This document shows, one piece after another, positions 8,923 to 15,868 of a stretch of DNA of 43,685 nucleotides. The stretch is from Paracoccaceae bacterium (lineage in GTDB: Bacteria; Pseudomonadota; Alphaproteobacteria; Rhodobacterales; Rhodobacteraceae). The notes under the pieces are model-generated. The model saw only the letters and a program-made list of their open reading frames with translations, ran no database searches and was not told where the DNA came from. The DNA lies in NCBI GenBank assembly GCA_019090795.1, contig JAHRVG010000075.1, positions 1-43,685 on the forward strand, in the 5' to 3' direction. How positions within the stretch are numbered: position 1 is the stretch's first letter; each line of letters begins with the position of its first letter. A program made the position numbers and the translations under genes.

Positions 8923-9058
8923 TGGAAAAATCACGTTCGCCGCTACCGAAAGCCGAAACAGATCTGTCCATAAAACACCCCAAGATTACCGTGATCTAAA
9001 ATCACTGCAATCCTTGTGCAGGGCTGGGATATTAAGGATTAGAGGCGGCGCTCCGTCC
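8923..9058 (-). other. Candidate origin of transfer upstream of the relaxase
   Basis: The region just upstream of the relaxase is copied at 12638-12769 with clear identity although the gene following it there is broken. Both copies keep an inverted repeat GTGAT-N5-ATCAC (8991-9005; 12706-12720) whose loop differs (ctaaa/tcaaa), then CAATCCTTGTGCAGG, then a GC-rich motif GAGGCGGCGCTCCGTCC (9042-9058). Conservation of the arms next to relaxase starts fits an oriT. Which strand is nicked cannot be told. The following 9059-9307 holds no gene that I can see. Confidence 0.5.
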
Positions 9059-9307
9059 TAGCGTCACAAATCCACCCGCTACAAACATGCCACTCGGCGT
9101 TTCCTAGAATGTCAGAGCGCGGATAGTCAAATCGAGAGCTATGGGGACACGATGAATTCGAACGCCATCTGAAAATCAAACATCCGCGCAAAGCAGGTTT
9201 TTGGCGCGGGATCGCTTGAAACACTGATCGTCAGGGAAGCATCGAGAATTCCCACCAGCGATGCCCTCACCATGACAGTTTTGAAGTGGTATGCTCAGAT
9301 CGTAGAT

Positions 9308-9562
9308 CTATAGAATCGGCGCAGTTGCGTTCCCACGTTGCCTGCGGAAGTTCATCTGCCGCAGAAACCCCGCACCAGTCACAACGCTGCCATCCGCGAA
9401 CATTTCTGCAACTCTGATCAACCCCTTCGGGCTCATCCCTTTGGCACCCGTCTCAGAAACGATCTGCATAAGAAGCCGCCCACGTTCCATCAAATGCGCA
9501 TTCTTGGCTATTTGGTCTTGAAGATCATCAAGATGCTCGGATCTAATATCTGATATTTCCAT
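9308..9562 (-). CDS. Small hypothetical protein
   Basis: An 84-residue open frame, MEISDIRSEHLDDLQDQIAK..., predominantly helical with a basic C terminus. No ribosome binding site is obvious before the ATG and I recognise no family. It lies between the oriT candidate and the IS21-interrupted small gene, reading in the direction of the transfer genes. Amino-acid composition looks protein-like, so I keep it with moderate confidence. Confidence 0.45.
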   Translation of the reverse strand: MEISDIRSEHLDDLQDQIAKNAHLMERGRLLMQIVSETGAKGMSPKGLIRVAEMFADGSVVTGAGFLRQMNFRRQRGNATAPIL

Positions 9563-9613
9563 GTCAGATCAGTATACCTGAAGCGTTGAATTCAAGCAAA
9601 ATAATGTCACCAT

Positions 9614-9814
9614 TCACTCCAACTCACGTTCATCAGTTTGTGCATGGGCGCGGCGCTCCAAGTCCTCTTTGCGCTCATGCCCTTGTTCAAAACCAAGTGC
9701 CGCTCCAGCTGCAAAGGTCAGCTGAAAGTCTGGCTCAACTTCGGCTGTAATCGGGTTCGCAGACGGGATGACCAAGTCACCTTTGATGCCCGCTTTGAAA
9801 CCGGCATCATAGCC
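9614..9814 (-). pseudogene. 3' part of a small gene split by IS21
   Basis: Codons GYDAGFKAGIKGDLVIP to a stop at 9614. The frame continues past base 9814 only through IS21 sequence, so any longer reading is artificial. The 5' part is at 12396-12449 on the far side of the IS. Removing the IS and one copy of the 6-bp duplication rejoins the frame perfectly into 84 residues beginning MMRRKNWSKFLNNDAF. The spaced-glycine pattern resembles 6076-6321. Confidence 0.75.
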
Positions 9815-9884
9815 TGCGTATTCCGGGGGATCGGCCCACCTATTCCGACAACATGCGCCCACTTGTACCGGGGTATGCGCCCGG
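9815..9884. repeat. IS21 left terminal repeats
   Basis: The left end matches the complement of the right end (12320-12389) along about 70 bases with gaps. Shared blocks are TATTCCGGGG, ATGCGCCCAC, GTACCG and ATGCGCCCGG in the same order and spacing. These would be the multiple IstA binding sites at each end. Confidence 0.8.
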
Positions 9885-9921
9885 TGTTGACGTGCTGCCT
9901 TAAGGCATAGGTTTATTGTTA

Positions 9922-10680
9922 TCAGTTTTGGCTGTTTTCGTCACCAATTTTGATTTTTGTTTTCCGCATGGATTGGCCGTCGAGATCGGCGCGGTATGCG
10001 TTGTGGATGAGGCGGTCTAGGATGGCGTCTGCGAAAGTGGGCTCGCCGATCACGTCATGCCAAGTATCGATGGGCAATTGGCTGGTGATGAGGGTTGATC
10101 CGACTTCATATCGATCCTCGACAATTTCCATGAGGTCACGACGTTGACTGGCGTTGAGACGGTCTGGTCCCCAGTCGTCCAGGATAAGTAGTTGGGTTTT
10201 GGTCAGAGCTTTGAAGACGCGCGGGAAGCGCCCATCACCGTGGGCCATCTCCAGTTCGTCAAAGAGACGTGGCATGCGTTTGTAAAGAACTGTGACGCCA
10301 TCTCGACAGGCGGCTTGCGCAAGCGCACAGGCCAACCAAGTTTTACCGACCCCGCACGGGCCTGTGATCATCAGATTGCGTTTGTCTTTGATCCATCTGC
10401 CTGTCAGCAGTTTTTGGAACAGAGCCTTATCAAGTCCGCGCCGCGCTTTGTAATCCACATCCTCCGGTGACGCCCCGCCATGGCGCAGTTTTGCGGTGCG
10501 CATGCGGCTCTCAAAACGTTTGGTATCGCGGCTGGCTGTTTCTCGATCTATGAGCAAGCCTAGCCATTCAGCATGGGTTAGATCAGCGCTGCCGTCCTGG
10601 CTTTGCATCTCAGTAAACGCTTCAGCCATACCGTCGAGTTTTAGTGTTTTGAGCTGATCCAGTGTTGGATGATCAAGCAT
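9922..10680 (-). CDS. istB: IS21 helper ATPase IstB
   Basis: A 252-residue AAA+ helper of IS21 transposition. The start is taken at 10680 (MLDHPTLDQLKTLKL), preceded by GAGGAC; the longer frame upstream overlaps istA and has no family match. Walker A is GPCGVGKTWLA and Walker B is LLILDDWG. It lies 13 bases after istA. IstB loads onto target DNA and stimulates the IstA transposase. Confidence 0.93.
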   Translation of the reverse strand: MLDHPTLDQLKTLKLDGMAEAFTEMQSQDGSADLTHAEWLGLLIDRETASRDTKRFESRMRTAKLRHGGASPEDVDYKARRGLDKALFQKLLTGRWIKDKRNLMITGPCGVGKTWLACALAQAACRDGVTVLYKRMPRLFDELEMAHGDGRFPRVFKALTKTQLLILDDWGPDRLNASQRRDLMEIVEDRYEVGSTLITSQLPIDTWHDVIGEPTFADAILDRLIHNAYRADLDGQSMRKTKIKIGDENSQN

Positions 10681-10693
10681 GTGTTTGTCCTCT

Positions 10694-12223
10694 TCAATGA
10701 AAGTAATCTGCACCACGGATATTAGGGTGTGTAATCGCGGGGCCGTCCGTGGTGGGTTCGCGGCGCTGACGATCCAAGCCATTCTTGAGAATGGAATGTA
10801 GTGATGAGTAGGAATGGGAGTTGATCTCTAGGGCGCGTTCGCAACCTGCATCAAGACGGATCTTTCCAAAGGTTTTAGCCAACCTGAGAACACCCAAACA
10901 TGTCCTGTAACCTTGTTCGGGATGCTTACGCTGGCGCATGACTACCTCGACGAAGGCTTCAACGTTTGGGCCAAGTTGTACGGCCTGTCTTCGGATACGC
11001 TCAGGTGTCCAGTCGATCCGGTACCGGTGATGCGCTGGCATGTGATCTTTGTGCGTAGAATGCTGTCGGTTGCCGGAGGTTCGGGCGTGTGAAGCGACCC
11101 GTTCTCCTTTAAAATATACCTCCACAGTGCGCGCCGTGATCCGTGCCCATAACTTTTGCTTCAGCAATTGATACGGTACTGAGTAATAATGACGGCCAAT
11201 ATCGATGTGATAATCCAGCCCTGCGCGGCACTGTTTCCACTCAGCAAAGACATATGGAGCAACTGGCAATGGTTTGAGCGCGGGGCGATCTAGACGCTCA
11301 AACAAATCGCGACGGCTGGCACCGAGATGACGGGTGACCTTGCTGTTCAATTGATCCAGCAATGGCCGGATCGCGGCGTTCACTTCATCCAAACCAAAGA
11401 AGCGTTGATTGCGAAGTCGTGCCAAGATCCAGCGTTCCGCGATCAGAACAGCTCCTTCAACCTTGGCTTTATCTTTGGGTTTCCTTGGCCGTGCGGGAAC
11501 AATGGCCGTGTCATAATGACTGGCCATGTCGCCATAGGTCCGGTTGATCGCTGGATCGTAAAAACAGGCTTTGGTAACACCTGACTTCAAGTTGTCCGAC
11601 ACCACTTGCGCAGGCACGCCGCCGAAGAACTCAAAAGCCCTGACATGGCTTGATATCCAGTCGGGCAAACTCTGTGTCCAGCTGGCCTCAACATAGGTGT
11701 AATTGGACGCGCCCATCGTGGCGACAAAGATCTGCGCCGTACGCACTTCGCCGGTCTTCGGGCAAACCACATCAACCGTATGACCCGCATAATCCACGAA
11801 CAGCCGTTCACCTGCGGGGTGCCTCTGGCGCATCACCGGCGACAGTTTACCTTCCCAGCGGGTGTAAAGTTCGCAGTATCGACTGTAGCCGTAACCGTCG
11901 GGGTGAACCCCCCGATACTCTTCCCACAGGAGTGACAGCGTCACGCCTTTACGGCGCAGTTCGGTATGAATGTACGACCAATCAGGTTGCGGGAAGGTGT
12001 CACGAACACCATCAGCGCAACCTGGAAACAAAAGCTGTTCCAAATCTGCATCTGTTAGATCGATGGGAAGCGGCCAGCTTAAACCAACATCATCTGCCCG
12101 TCGAAAATACCCACGCAATGTTGTTCGGCCAAGTGATAAACTTAATGCCATCTCGCGTGGCGACAATCCCTGTGATCGAAGCCGCAAAGCCTCTCGTATA
12201 TTCCGCATCGATAATCTCTTCAT
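10694..12223 (-). CDS. istA: IS21 transposase IstA
   Basis: A 509-residue DDE transposase. The ATG at 12223 (MKRLSMRNIREALRLRS) has AGGGA 9 bases upstream and matches the usual IstA N terminus; the frame extends further upstream without support. An N-terminal helix-turn-helix is evident (GLSPREMALSLSLGRTTL). The integrase core is recognisable by FVDYAGH (first Asp), VVSDNLKSGV (second Asp) and the KPKDKAKVEGAV segment with the catalytic Glu. The frame is intact, so the element may be active. Confidence 0.93.
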   Translation of the reverse strand: MKRLSMRNIREALRLRSQGLSPREMALSLSLGRTTLRGYFRRADDVGLSWPLPIDLTDADLEQLLFPGCADGVRDTFPQPDWSYIHTELRRKGVTLSLLWEEYRGVHPDGYGYSRYCELYTRWEGKLSPVMRQRHPAGERLFVDYAGHTVDVVCPKTGEVRTAQIFVATMGASNYTYVEASWTQSLPDWISSHVRAFEFFGGVPAQVVSDNLKSGVTKACFYDPAINRTYGDMASHYDTAIVPARPRKPKDKAKVEGAVLIAERWILARLRNQRFFGLDEVNAAIRPLLDQLNSKVTRHLGASRRDLFERLDRPALKPLPVAPYVFAEWKQCRAGLDYHIDIGRHYYSVPYQLLKQKLWARITARTVEVYFKGERVASHARTSGNRQHSTHKDHMPAHHRYRIDWTPERIRRQAVQLGPNVEAFVEVVMRQRKHPEQGYRTCLGVLRLAKTFGKIRLDAGCERALEINSHSYSSLHSILKNGLDRQRREPTTDGPAITHPNIRGADYFH

Positions 12224-12389
12224 GACGGTTATTCCCTGTTCAAAAGAACGACAGAATAACCCGTTACAGATTACCTCAAAACGGCACTTCAACAGGTGGG
12301 CGCATACCCCGGAATCTCCGGGCGCATTAAATCGGTACGGGTGGGCGCATCAGATCGGAATCAGCGGGCGCATGACCCCGGAATGCGCA

Positions 12390-12449
12390 ATAGCCTACGT
12401 CAAAGGCGTCATTGTTCAAGAATTTGCTCCAATTTTTTCGCCGCATCAT
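12390..12449 (-). pseudogene. 5' part of the small gene split by IS21
   Basis: The reading frame starts at ATGATG (12449) and encodes MMRRKNWSKFLNNDAFDVGY up to the duplicated ATAGCC. It continues in frame at 9814 on the other side of IS21. AGAGG lies about 11 bases before the start. Together the halves give an 84-residue protein; the insertion after codon 20 inactivates it. Confidence 0.7.
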
Positions 12450-12474
12450 ACGAGCGTTTACCTCTGTACGAAAC

Positions 12475-12490
12475 GGACGGAATTCCGTTC
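12475..12490. repeat. GGACGGAATTCCGTTC, one copy of a dispersed GC-rich palindrome-like motif
   Basis: Related to the motif seen at 9042, 12756, 15659, 28804, 41973 and 43566 (core GGCGGAnTTCCGYC). This copy is the most palindromic. Role unknown. Confidence 0.3.
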
Positions 12491-12541
12491 AGGCCAAGCC
12501 TAGCACCTGAAACAGCAACAAAACGGCGGGATAATTTTACG

Positions 12542-12637
12542 CTATATGGTGCCGGTTTGAGGATTCGCATCCCGACCAATATACGCGATCAACTGCGTAA
12601 AAGTCGGAGTCTTGCGCGACATTGATTTAATGATCAT
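12542..12637 (-). pseudogene. Orphan relaxase 5' end (31 codons)
   Basis: The ATG at 12637 starts MIIKSMSRKTPTFTQLIAY, closely matching the intact relaxase, then stops after GRDANPQTGTI. The DNA around it (12542-12769) is a diverged copy of 8838-9058 including the oriT-like inverted repeat. It is a leftover of a second relaxase gene and marks the right boundary of the 9.1-12.5 kb segment. Confidence 0.75.
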
Positions 12638-12769
12638 TGGGGAATTCGCGTTCGCCGCTATCGAAAGAAAAGATAAATCTGTCCATAAAACACCCAAAGA
12701 TTACCGTGATTCAAAATCACCGCAATCCTTGTGCAGGACTGGGATAACGCGCGCTAGGGGCGGGGTTCC
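12638..12769 (-). repeat. Second copy of the oriT-like region
   Basis: Homologous to 8923-9058. It retains GTGAT-N5-ATCAC at 12706-12720, CAATCCTTGTGCAGG and AGGGGCGGGGTTCC (12756-12769). If the first is oriT, this may be a second functional or relict origin in the same orientation. Confidence 0.5.
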
Positions 12770-12855
12770 ATTATTTTTTACAAAAGTAGGTTTGAAAATG
12801 ATCTATCTGCAGAATATCGGAAATTCCCGACGGACCAAGACCAAGCCTAACTGAA

Positions 12856-13497
12856 TTAGCTAATCTTAACCCAACCTACCGGCACATCCTGAAGAGAGGC
12901 TGTATTACTTAGATGAGCTGGGACAACAGGGCCATCAAGTGGGCATTCGTCTAGCGGTACTTTAGTTGCCTCAAGGATTGAATCAAAACAAACTTGGCTG
13001 CAAATAGTGTGCCGTTGCCCATACCCATTTGTCAGGTCAGAAACGTTTATGAGCGATTTCGCGATCCTTGGAATCTTGTGAAGATCGTAACTCCGACCTC
13101 TTCGTTTCATGGCTCCAATGGATATCCGATATTGATCAGCCTCTTTCTTTACGTCAAAGCGTCGTACCCGAATGTTGTGCGACGGTAAATAATCTGAAAC
13201 GTGCCCATCTACAACACCTCGGAACGGCAGAGCCTCGACAATCATCCCCTCACCAATATAAATTGCAGCATGTGTCCATCTGGCGTGATCATCGGCAAAA
13301 AGTTCCTTCTGGCTCTTCGAAATTGCCCTCGAGATGCGAGTAGGACTGCGTGGTTCGAACAAAAGAACATCGCCAGAATGAAAAGACGCAATATTTGGAT
13401 AATAACCAAATTTTCGAACACGGCTTGGAAGAAGACCCGGAACAGTCCCTTCTTCAGACTCTACCGGTGCACAATTAGGGTCTAAAAATTCAACCAA
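12856..13497 (-). CDS. YiiX/YebB-like permuted NlpC/P60 cysteine hydrolase
   Basis: A 213-residue protein of the circularly permuted papain-like NlpC/P60 (YiiX-type) fold. SGDVLLF at about 41-47 is the usual opening strand. ARWTHAAIYIGEGMIVEA at about 72-89 provides the catalytic His76, and TICSQVC at about 164-170 the catalytic Cys166. In this permuted family the His precedes the Cys, as here. Substrates of relatives include lipids, amides and peptides; the substrate here is unknown. It is followed upstream (13513-13752) by a small cold-shock/S1-like gene in the same direction. The trio with 13894-14865 sits between two relaxase-head repeats, which marks it as cargo. A toxin or effector role is inference. 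Confidence 0.7.
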   Translation of the reverse strand: MVEFLDPNCAPVESEEGTVPGLLPSRVRKFGYYPNIASFHSGDVLLFEPRSPTRISRAISKSQKELFADDHARWTHAAIYIGEGMIVEALPFRGVVDGHVSDYLPSHNIRVRRFDVKKEADQYRISIGAMKRRGRSYDLHKIPRIAKSLINVSDLTNGYGQRHTICSQVCFDSILEATKVPLDECPLDGPVVPAHLSNTASLQDVPVGWVKIS

Positions 13498-13512
13498 TAC
13501 TGCGGCTCACTC

Positions 13513-13752
13513 TTACTTATCAGCCACTTCAAAGGCAGCCACTGGTAGCACACGTTGCATCGTCCGCTCCACTACTCCGGCTACCTGTGAGCCAACCTTT
13601 AAATGGCCGTTCATCCTGCTGTAGTTGGCCGTATTCTCTGTAAAAAAGGCGTGCTCGGCTCTATCGACACTACCTGTAATATGGACTATCCCAAACCCAC
13701 CGCCATCGACGCGGACAATAGTGCCTTCAAAATGTTCCATCATTTTTTCCAT
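13513..13752 (-). CDS. Small S1/cold-shock-like beta-barrel protein
   Basis: The longest frame starts at 13860, but that N terminus crosses an operator-like region. I prefer the ATG at 13752 (MEKMMEHFEGTIVRVDGGGF), giving 79 residues. FEGTIVRVDGGGFGIVHI and VAGVVERTMQRVLPVAAFEV resemble strands of an OB/S1 or cold-shock barrel, so nucleic-acid binding is likely but not proven. It is 15 bases from the YiiX-like gene and probably co-transcribed with it. It could be the antidote or sensor of the cassette; this is inference. Confidence 0.6.
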   Translation of the reverse strand: MEKMMEHFEGTIVRVDGGGFGIVHITGSVDRAEHAFFTENTANYSRMNGHLKVGSQVAGVVERTMQRVLPVAAFEVADK

Positions 13753-13779
13753 ATCACCATTTTTGTAAACCAGAAAGGT

Positions 13780-13893
13780 TAGTTGACAGTTAACTACACC
13801 CAAGGTAGTGGCGGTAAAGTCCATTGTCAACTGGATGTGCAAGTTTACACTAAAGTACACTTGTTGCCAGATTGTTAGTGGTGGGGACGGTAA
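13780..13893. promoter_or_regulatory. Divergent promoter/operator region
   Basis: This gap separates the YiiX cassette (leftward) from 13894 (rightward). It contains two inverted repeats: one around TAGTTGACAGTTAACTA, and AAGTTTACACTAAAGTACACTT just before 13862. Such symmetry between divergent genes suggests an operator for a dimeric regulator, possibly the 13894 product. Confidence 0.4.
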
Positions 13894-14865
13894 ATGACGG
13901 CGATCGATTCAAGCAATATTATCAAAAAGTTAGCTTTTGCGACACAAGGAGGCGCTCAGAAGCGGCATCTTGACGCACTCCGAACCGAATTGGTAGCGCA
14001 GACTAACGGAGACCGGGACGCTGGATTGCCAACTCCGTCGAGAAACATGGTTTACAAGTGGTTTCAAGGCTCTCAGCCGAAGAACGAGGCTTCTCTTACA
14101 TTCTTCTTTCGATTCGCAAATAGAATCCGAAAAGATGAGATTACCTTTGTCCGACTGAGCAAGGACCAGAAAAAGGTGATTGGACAAGTGTCTCGGTTTT
14201 GCCAGGAACGACGTCAAAAGGACCAAAAATCCAAGCCTGTACACGGACTTGCTGATGGGTCTGTCGTTATTCGGCAGGATCGAATTTTTTCGCCTACAGA
14301 AATCTCGGAGAACGTTGAGTATTTCGTAGGTGTCTACAACATCTATAGAATGAAGTTTGCCCAAAAAAGCAATTACGGGGATATTGCAACCGAGGTCGTG
14401 TGTATCTACAAAGTTGGATCACAACTCTACGCGAGTTGGTGGTTTCTGATCGATGGGGAAAAGCTCCAAAAATTCCACGGAGCGGTTGTGTTCGTTGGCG
14501 CTCAAGTCTGGATAATCCTACACAATGCCTCCTTAGGAGGTAGGATGAGGACCCTTTGCATTGACCGATTGGGCTGGGGGCGTGTTCCAAATGGGTATTA
14601 TACCGGCCTTTTGATGAGCGCATCCCCAGACTTCAAATCCCCTGCTCCTGTCGCATGCCGAGTAGTATTTGAGAAAGTAAAAAACCCATCAAAAAAGTCT
14701 CAGTTGAAGAACTTTGTTCACTTTTCTTCTCTCGACGAATTTGATCACCCACAAAAGAGCGACATAATCAAATTGATTGAGAATGCCACGACCCAAACAG
14801 GTATTTTGAACGCTCGCACAGACCAGATTGGCGACTTGCAAACAGGGCATTCTACAAAGCCGTGA
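13894..14865 (+). CDS. Regulator-like protein of the YiiX cassette, unknown family
   Basis: A 323-residue protein transcribed away from the YiiX-like pair. The N-terminal ~110 residues are basic and helical and include PSRNMVYKWFQGSQPKNEAS, which looks like a DNA-recognition segment of the kind found in phage-type regulators. The remainder has beta-rich segments with aromatic residues (LYASWWFLIDGEKLQKFHG, LGWGRVPNGYYTGLLMS), perhaps a ligand-sensing domain. No enzyme motif is seen. Divergent placement over a palindromic intergenic region fits a repressor or activator of the cassette. I do not recognise the family. Confidence 0.55.
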   Translation: MTAIDSSNIIKKLAFATQGGAQKRHLDALRTELVAQTNGDRDAGLPTPSRNMVYKWFQGSQPKNEASLTFFFRFANRIRKDEITFVRLSKDQKKVIGQVSRFCQERRQKDQKSKPVHGLADGSVVIRQDRIFSPTEISENVEYFVGVYNIYRMKFAQKSNYGDIATEVVCIYKVGSQLYASWWFLIDGEKLQKFHGAVVFVGAQVWIILHNASLGGRMRTLCIDRLGWGRVPNGYYTGLLMSASPDFKSPAPVACRVVFEKVKNPSKKSQLKNFVHFSSLDEFDHPQKSDIIKLIENATTQTGILNARTDQIGDLQTGHSTKP

Positions 14866-14996
14866 TGTTCCACGAAGAGCAACACAGGGCCAAAAGGTAA
14901 AACCCAATCGAGGCTATGGGCTGCGGTAATTTCGCGGGACCTGTGCCAGCCGTGACCGGATTGTGCCACCCCATAGGAATACGCAGTGATGTCGGT

Positions 14997-15077
14997 TTAA
15001 GGATCCGAATTTCGCCCAATGTAGTCGATCAACTGACCAAAGGTCGGAGCCTTGCGCGACATTGATTTAATGATCAT
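14997..15077 (-). pseudogene. Orphan relaxase 5' end coupled to MobC (26 codons)
   Basis: The ATG at 15077 lies inside the end of the MobC frame (overlap at AATGATCATT) and encodes MIIKSMSRKAPTFGQLIDY, then GRNSDP and a stop. It matches the intact relaxase at 8922. The usual mobC-relaxase arrangement has been cut here, and the rest of the relaxase was replaced by the 13894 cassette. Confidence 0.78.
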
Positions 15078-15591
15078 TGAGGTGCTCGGCGCGAACGCGG
15101 ATGGTTATACCATCGTCAAATCTAGCAACTTTTGCTTCCAACCGCTCCATTTGGTGCATCGCTTCAGCACCAATAGGGCTATTCGCAGACGCCCCGAGAC
15201 CACCATGCTTGCGGGCCTGAACATGGCCAAGCCTGGCAAGCTGATTGATGTTGCTTCCGATCCGCCGAAGCTCTGAAACCAACTCACGTTGTTGTTCGGC
15301 GATCTCGCTTGTCGACAATTTAGTCTGCTCGCGGTAAGCGGATGACTCTGCCCAAATTTGCCCCCATACAGAGCGACCGGCGTTATCTGCCCGCTGCTTA
15401 GCTGCTTCGTATTCCGCACGCGTTACAGTGCCGAAAATGCGTCTGACGCGTTTTGCATAGCCTTGCCAGTATTCGCGCCTGTACTTGACGCGCCCAAGCT
15501 CTGTGATCTTGTCTCTCTCGAAGGATGCGTCAGACGAAAGGCGCAATCCATCACTAAGTGCTTTTCCGATCCCGTTTGTTTTTTGTGTCAT
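15067..15591 (-). CDS. mobC: MobC-like relaxosome protein
   Basis: A 174-residue protein with ELRRIGSNINQLARLGH at about 108-124, the hallmark of MobC-type accessory proteins that help the relaxase open oriT. The N-terminal half is basic and helical. The C terminus runs into an orphan relaxase head through an overlapping ATG, so it originally sat directly upstream of a relaxase. Today the only full relaxase is 6 kb away, separated by IS21 and a cargo cassette. It may still act in trans with it. Confidence 0.85.
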   Translation of the reverse strand: MTQKTNGIGKALSDGLRLSSDASFERDKITELGRVKYRREYWQGYAKRVRRIFGTVTRAEYEAAKQRADNAGRSVWGQIWAESSAYREQTKLSTSEIAEQQRELVSELRRIGSNINQLARLGHVQARKHGGLGASANSPIGAEAMHQMERLEAKVARFDDGITIRVRAEHLNDH

Positions 15592-15868
15592 TGAATGCCT
15601 GAACTTTACCGGTGTGGAGTTTCAGCTGCAAATATTGTGCAAGCATTTTGTGATGGTCAGGGGCCGAGTTCCGTCCACCTAAGTTTACGATAACAGGCGA
15701 TTATGAATAGTAACCGGCACCTCTTCTTCTTGATGGACCATATTTTCGTTGGGTTTGGGTTGGCGGTCTTGTTCGAGATAATTCCCGCGCTTAACGTAGC
15801 GGCACAATTTCGCGAAAGGTCCAAACGCTTCCAGCGGCGTTTATTCCTAAATTTCCTTTCAGGTTACG
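15592..15868. other. Intergenic region upstream of mobC
   Basis: No gene supported (an open frame at 15703-15921 runs antisense into the TIR-FGE gene and is rejected). It contains CAAATATTGTGCAAG and then AGGGGCCGAGTTCCGTCC at 15659-15676, in the same order as the CAATCCTTGTGCAGG plus GC-rich motif of the two oriT-like regions. This is therefore a third diverged oriT candidate. Confidence 0.4.

Larger units (their letters stand above)
9815..12389 (-). mobile_element. Complete IS21-family insertion sequence (2575 bp)
   Basis: The element begins TGCGTATTCCGGGG at 9815 and ends CCCCGGAATGCGCA at 12389, i.e. TG...CA ends as in IS21. It is flanked by the direct 6-bp duplication ATAGCC (9809-9814 and 12390-12395). 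Several ATGCGCCC repeats lie inside each end, the multiple terminal repeats typical of the family. It carries istA and istB in the usual order. Intact ends and duplication indicate a recent insertion. Confidence 0.93.

Noticed and set aside
9614-9862. Intact 82-residue gene starting at 9862
   Set aside because: Its first 16 codons are IS21 terminal sequence; the true start lies beyond the IS at 12449.
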